Below, piece after piece: positions 6,474-9,703 of a stretch of DNA of 9,703 bases; positions within the stretch are counted from its first letter, which is position 1, and each line of letters starts with the position of its first letter. The position numbers were made by a program, and so were the translations under genes. Below the pieces are notes generated by a model that made no database searches, was not told the origin of the DNA, and saw only the letters and a program-made list of their open reading frames with translations. This DNA comes from Alphaproteobacteria bacterium (GTDB taxonomy: Bacteria > Pseudomonadota > Alphaproteobacteria > Sphingomonadales > Sphingomonadaceae): positions 1-9,703 of the forward strand of contig JAGWQR010000142.1 of the NCBI GenBank assembly GCA_028869975.1, read 5' to 3'.

Positions 6474-7375
6474 TGCCCCTGTTGAATGGCAGAGTGGGCA
6501 TGGGCATAGCCCGGCTCTGGATGGATCATCACCTCGGTATCCGGAAAGGCGCGCATCAGCCGCGACTCGACTTCATCCATGACATCATGGACTTCGCGCA
6601 AAGTCTTGTCGGGATCCGCCCAGACATTGAACTGGATGAAGCGGGTGGCACCGCTGGTGCGGGTGCGGACATCATGAATGCCCTGGATTTCGGCATGTTG
6701 CTCGGCCACCCGGATGAATGCCTCGCGATCCGCCTCTGGCCATTCATGATCCATCAACTCGTGGAAAGCCCGCAGCGACGCGGTGGCGGCACCATAAATC
6801 AGCCACACCGCGATCAGCAGCCCGAACAGCGGATCGGCGCGGTGCCAGCCCAGATACTGATCGATGATAATGGCAATAACGACCGCGATGTTAATCATCA
6901 GATCGGCCTGATAATGGACATTATCCGCATGGATGGCGACCGAGCCCGTCCGGCGCACCACGCTGCGCTGATACAGCACCAGCGCCAGCGTCATCACAAT
7001 CGCAACCGCCGAAACCCCGATACCATATTCGGGATTGGCCGTCTGCGCACCGCCTTCCAGCAGATGCAGGATCGCCATCCAGCCGATGCTGATACCCGAG
7101 CCGACAATCACGATGACCTGAAACAGCGCCACCAGCGCTTCTGCCTTGCCATGGCCATAGCGGTGATTGCCATCAGCGGGCTGGGCTGCAAAATGCACCC
7201 CGAACAAGGTAATAAGCGACGTCAGCACATCCAGACCGGTATCGGCGAGCGAGCCGAGCATCGCGACCGAGCCGGTGCGATACACCGCGAACGTTTTCAT
7301 CGCGAGCAGCACCAGCGCCATGCTTGCACTCGCAAGTGCCGCACGAATTTTCAGGGCGTTGTTGGTGCCGGGCAT
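6470..7375 (-). CDS. fieF: Cation diffusion facilitator, FieF/YiiP type (Fe2+/Zn2+ efflux)
   Basis: Inner-membrane divalent-metal/proton antiporter, 301 residues from the chosen start (E. coli FieF is 300). Six membrane helices fall in about the first 210 residues, followed by the cytoplasmic dimerisation domain (about 212-290). The transport site is intact: Asp45, Asp49, His154 and Asp158 (SLADTGLD and HYQAD). The site B residues Asp68, His71 and His75 (ADGNHRYGHGK) are also present. In the cytoplasmic site, His234, His263 and His285 are kept, but the position of E. coli His248 is Asn250 and that of Asp285 is Glu287. The ATG at 7375 aligns exactly with the E. coli N-terminus; a longer frame from 7447 would run into pdxH. 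It starts 10 nt after the pdxH stop with no clear Shine-Dalgarno, so translational coupling is likely. The metal (Fe, Zn or other) cannot be fixed from sequence. Confidence 0.93.
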   Translation of the reverse strand: MPGTNNALKIRAALASASMALVLLAMKTFAVYRTGSVAMLGSLADTGLDVLTSLITLFGVHFAAQPADGNHRYGHGKAEALVALFQVIVIVGSGISIGWMAILHLLEGGAQTANPEYGIGVSAVAIVMTLALVLYQRSVVRRTGSVAIHADNVHYQADLMINIAVVIAIIIDQYLGWHRADPLFGLLIAVWLIYGAATASLRAFHELMDHEWPEADREAFIRVAEQHAEIQGIHDVRTRTSGATRFIQFNVWADPDKTLREVHDVMDEVESRLMRAFPDTEVMIHPEPGYAHAHSAIQQGH

Positions 7376-7385
7376 CAGGCGGCGC

Positions 7386-7964
7386 TCATGGATAGAGCAG
7401 GCCTTCGTGCCAGCGTGCGCCGTCGCGCGTGAACACACGCCGTTCATGCAGCCGATGTTCGCGATCCTGCCAGAATTCGATACATTCCGGCGTTACCCGA
7501 TAGCCCGACCAGTGCGGTGGGCGCGGCACATCCTGCCCGGCATAGCGCGCACGCACATCCTCCAGCCGCGCCTCAAATGTCTCACGCCGATCGAGTGGCT
7601 GTGATTGATCCGATGCCCAGGCGCCAAGCTGCGAATCGCGGTTGCGTGAGGCAAAATACGCATCCGCCGTCGCATCATCGACAGACGAGACCGGCCCCTC
7701 GATCCGCACCTGCCTGCGCAGTGATTTCCAGTGGAACAACAGCGCAACCCTGTGGTTGGCCTGCAAATCCGCGCCTTTGCGACTCAACTGGTTGGTGTAG
7801 AAAACAAACCCGTCCGGGCCATGCCCTTTCAGCAGCACCATGCGCACCGAAGGCTGGCCTGCGGCGCTCACCGTGGCCAGCGCCATCGCGTTTGAATCGT
7901 TGATCTCGCTGTTGCGCGCCTCGGCATACCATTGATCGAACAGCGGGAAGGGATCATGAGTCAT
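7386..7964 (-). CDS. pdxH: Pyridoxamine/pyridoxine 5'-phosphate oxidase
   Basis: FMN-dependent cytoplasmic oxidase making pyridoxal 5'-phosphate from pyridoxamine or pyridoxine 5'-phosphate, the last step of vitamin B6 synthesis and salvage. The 192-residue product has the split-barrel FMN-binding fold. FMN-binding segments RMVLLKG (41-47) and FYTNQLSRKG (55-64) are present. Substrate phosphate contacts are Tyr103, Arg107 and Ser111 (YFASRNRDSQLGAW). The C-terminal dimerisation signature IEFWQ...EHRLHERR holds Arg171 and His173, equivalent to E. coli Arg197 and His199. It lacks the longer N-terminal tail of the 218-residue E. coli enzyme, where a secondary PLP site and lid occur, as is common in short forms. 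The ATG at 7964 has AGGAGG 5 nt upstream (7970-7975). It lies 26 bp after prmA and 10 bp before the cation transporter, probably one operon. Confidence 0.97.
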   Translation of the reverse strand: MTHDPFPLFDQWYAEARNSEINDSNAMALATVSAAGQPSVRMVLLKGHGPDGFVFYTNQLSRKGADLQANHRVALLFHWKSLRRQVRIEGPVSSVDDATADAYFASRNRDSQLGAWASDQSQPLDRRETFEARLEDVRARYAGQDVPRPPHWSGYRVTPECIEFWQDREHRLHERRVFTRDGARWHEGLLYP

Positions 7965-7990
7965 GCCTGCCTCCTAGGCCGAATGCCACC

Positions 7991-8887
7991 TCAAGTCGAG
8001 CCAAAAGCCAGCTCCAGAATTGACCATTCATTCTCAGTTGCCTCATGTATGCAGACCATCCCGCACGCCTGATATGCGGCGCGCACGGCCTGCGCCTGCG
8101 TTGTCAGCAGGCCGGAGAGCAGCACAAGCCCGTCTGCTGCCAGCAAGGGCGCGATGGCGGGCGCGAGGGCAATCAGAGGCTCGGCCAGGATATTGGCGAT
8201 TATCAGATCATAGGGTGCGCGCGCGCGAATTGCCGCAGCATCCGCCCCATCCGCTACCAGCAGCGCAACCGCGCCCGCCCCGGCCCCCAGCGGCACACCA
8301 TTGCGCTGTGCGTTTTCAGCAGCAACTTCGATAGCAACCGGATCAATATCGCTCGCGAGCACATGCGCCCCCGGCCAGAGTGCGCGCGCCGCAAAGGCAA
8401 GCAGCCCCGTGCCCGTCCCCAGATCAACGATATTCCCGAACGCTTTCCCGGTCTCAGCCCAGCGCTCCAGCGCGCGCAGGCACCCCAGCGTGGTACCATG
8501 ATGGCCGGTGCCGAACGCCTGCCCCGCATCAATGAGGAAGTTGATCCGGTCGGCGTGCGGCGGAAAATGCGCGCTGTGGACATGAAAGCGCGCGGTTTCA
8601 ATCGGGCGCAGCCCTTGCTGGCTGAGCGTCACCCAATCCTGATAGGGCAGCAATTCGGGTTTGATTGCAGGATCAGCCGCACGCCCGAGCAGCGCATACA
8701 CTGCGGCCACCTCCGCTGCCGAGGGCTCATGCTCGAAATAGGCGGTAAGCGTCCATGCGTCCGTTGCGGCATCGATTTCATCGGTCACCAGCGCGGGCGG
8801 AGCATCGCCATTCAACGCAAATTCACCTGCATTGATTCGCGCGGCATCGTCAGCTGTGCAGGGCAGGTGCATAATCCAGTGGGGCAT
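7991..8887 (-). CDS. prmA: Ribosomal protein L11 methyltransferase
   Basis: SAM-dependent methyltransferase that trimethylates the N-terminal amine and lysines of ribosomal protein L11. At 298 residues it has the family's usual length. The N-terminal substrate-recognition domain (about 1-95) is divergent, as is typical. The catalytic Rossmann domain carries DAGQAFGTGHHGTTLGCL (120-137), SAM motif I VDLGTGTGLL (154-163), the acidic ribose-binding segment SDIDP (179-183), and NILAEPL (222-228), the PrmA-specific motif. It ends with LLSGLL and ILELAF, also characteristic. The ATG at 8887 has only a weak AAGAGA-type Shine-Dalgarno. It is first in a minus-strand run with pdxH and fieF, and divergent from a histidine kinase gene with only 29 bp between start codons. 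Confidence 0.95.
   Translation of the reverse strand: MPHWIMHLPCTADDAARINAGEFALNGDAPPALVTDEIDAATDAWTLTAYFEHEPSAAEVAAVYALLGRAADPAIKPELLPYQDWVTLSQQGLRPIETARFHVHSAHFPPHADRINFLIDAGQAFGTGHHGTTLGCLRALERWAETGKAFGNIVDLGTGTGLLAFAARALWPGAHVLASDIDPVAIEVAAENAQRNGVPLGAGAGAVALLVADGADAAAIRARAPYDLIIANILAEPLIALAPAIAPLLAADGLVLLSGLLTTQAQAVRAAYQACGMVCIHEATENEWSILELAFGST
8847..8875 (+). promoter_or_regulatory. Weak candidate promoter for the histidine kinase gene
   Basis: TCGTCA (8847-8852) and CATAAT (8870-8875) are 17 bp apart on the plus strand, inside the 5' end of the divergent prmA gene. The -10 matches 5 of 6 consensus bases and the -35 4 of 6. Transcription would start near 8882 and leave a leader of about 35 nt. 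The 29-bp gap between the two start codons is too short for a full promoter, so any promoter must reach into prmA; this is the best candidate found by eye. Confidence 0.3.
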
Positions 8888-8916
8888 GTCTCTTCTCTCT
8901 TGTGACAGTATGGGCT

Positions 8917-9703
8917 ATGCCGCACCCTATGCAGATCCCCGGCTTGCGATCCCAGCCTTTTTTTGACGACAAGAGCAATGCGTTCTGGGTACTTCAGACG
9001 ATGGGCTGGCTGTTTTACCTGCTACTGCGCATGGCGAGCGCACTGGGCAGCGGTTCGGGCTTTTCAGCGCTGGTGTTGGTGCTGGTGTCGGCGATCACCG
9101 GCTATTCGGTTACGTCTATTCTGGGTGCGGTCTATCATATCGTCATCGGTCGGCGCGCGGTCTATACCTGGGTTTCGTCGGCACTGGCAGGGATTAGCGC
9201 CATCGCGGTCTATGCCACGATTGATGTCTGGGTTTATGCGCTGGTTGATCGCACCGGGGCGAATTTCGTCGGTGCGACCTTCCTTTCGGTATTTTTTGTT
9301 GATGCGCTGCTGATTCTGGCCTGGTCGGCGCTCTATTTCGGGATCAATTTCTATATCATCGTCGAGCATCAGGCCGATGCGTTGCGCGAACTCGAACATC
9401 AGGCGTCGAGCGCGCAGCTTGCGATGCTGCGCTACCAGCTCAACCCGCATTTCCTGTTCAATACGTTGAATTCGATCTCGACGCTCGTGCTGCTCAAACA
9501 GACCGAACGCGCCAATGTGATGCTGTCACGGCTCTCGTCATTTCTGCGCTATACGCTGGCGAACGAGCCGACCGCCTATGTCACGCTGGCGCAGGAGGTC
9601 GAGATGCTCAAACTTTATCTCGAAATCGAGAAAATGCGCTTTGATGAGCGGCTGCGTTCAAATTTTCAGATCGAGCCGCTGGCGCAGCGCGCGCGCCTGC
9701 CCT
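8917..9703 (+). CDS. Sensor histidine kinase, LytS/YehU (His_kinase) family, 3' end cut by window
   Basis: Membrane sensor kinase of a two-component system; 262 codons are visible with no stop before the window end. Four hydrophobic segments (about 22-43, 49-75, 84-108 and 117-140) form an integral-membrane sensor region, followed by a short linker with coiled-coil character (EHQADALRELEHQASSAQL). The dimerisation and phosphoacceptor region then reads LRYQLNPHFLFNTLNSIS, with His178 the expected phosphorylation site, then LRYTL and EVEMLKLYLEIEKMRF, all hallmarks of the family. The ATPase domain would lie beyond the window. Such kinases usually pair with a LytTR-type response regulator encoded next to them; that is expected downstream but not seen. 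The ATG at 8917 is the best start, though it lacks a clear Shine-Dalgarno; ATG at 8929 and GTG at 8902 are possible. The signal sensed is unknown. Confidence 0.92.
   Translation, partial: MPHPMQIPGLRSQPFFDDKSNAFWVLQTMGWLFYLLLRMASALGSGSGFSALVLVLVSAITGYSVTSILGAVYHIVIGRRAVYTWVSSALAGISAIAVYATIDVWVYALVDRTGANFVGATFLSVFFVDALLILAWSALYFGINFYIIVEHQADALRELEHQASSAQLAMLRYQLNPHFLFNTLNSISTLVLLKQTERANVMLSRLSSFLRYTLANEPTAYVTLAQEVEMLKLYLEIEKMRFDERLRSNFQIEPLAQRARLP

Noticed and set aside
6473..7432. Plus-strand open frame (319 codons) antisense to the cation transporter
   Set aside because: Mirror of the fieF-like gene, with low-complexity His/Arg/Gln-rich translation and no recognisable domain. The minus-strand product has every CDF metal-site motif.
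7376..7447. Longer start for the cation transporter at 7447
   Set aside because: The extra 24 residues overlap the end of pdxH out of frame. The start at 7375 aligns residue for residue with E. coli FieF through Asp45, Asp49, Asp68, His71 and His75.
8045..8905. Plus-strand open frame (286 codons) antisense to prmA
   Set aside because: It overlaps all of prmA, is rich in Arg/Cys/Gln, and shows no motif or upstream ribosome-binding site. It is a third-position GC shadow.

Overview
The window reads as a compact, GC-rich stretch of alphaproteobacterial chromosome, most likely from Sphingomonadales. This placement is an inference from the protein types, the GTTC-N7-GTTC form of LexA box (the direct-repeat SOS operator of alphaproteobacteria) and the TonB-receptor/riboswitch arrangement; no 16S or other taxonomic marker is present. 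Coding density is very high. The longest stretch without a protein gene is 286 bp (1587-1872), and most of it is a riboswitch. No mobile elements, tRNAs, rRNAs or CRISPR arrays were seen.

Region 1 (1-1875, minus strand): a 3'-truncated btuB-type TonB-dependent receptor for vitamin B12, preceded by a clear cobalamin riboswitch (1695-1862). Between the aptamer and the start codon is a hairpin that could sequester the Shine-Dalgarno sequence. A sigma70-like promoter for the unit appears to lie across the stop codon of the next gene upstream.

Region 2 (1873-5802): two divergent peptidase genes separated by 57 bp. The minus-strand gene encodes a 600-residue, three-domain Xaa-Pro aminopeptidase (M24B). 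The plus-strand gene encodes oligopeptidase B (S9A, ptrB). Together they could degrade peptides, one removing N-terminal residues before proline and the other cutting after basic residues.

Region 3 (5797-8887, minus strand): a tight run transcribed prmA (ribosomal protein L11 methyltransferase), pdxH (pyridoxamine-phosphate oxidase), fieF-like cation diffusion facilitator, then a glutathione S-transferase-family gene. The first three are 10-26 bp apart and look like an operon. The GST-like gene has its own strong-looking promoter, whose -10 region lies inside a perfect alphaproteobacterial LexA box, so it is a candidate SOS gene. This gene converges on ptrB with a 6-bp overlap.

Region 4 (8917-9703, plus strand): the 5' part of a membrane sensor histidine kinase of the LytS/YehU (His_kinase) type, divergent from prmA by 29 bp and cut by the window end before its ATPase domain.

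Most of the window is ordinary housekeeping and nutrient-uptake content. The points most worth a second look are the LexA-box promoter of the GST gene, the riboswitch whose promoter is fused to the upstream stop codon, and the altered substrate-pocket residue in oligopeptidase B.
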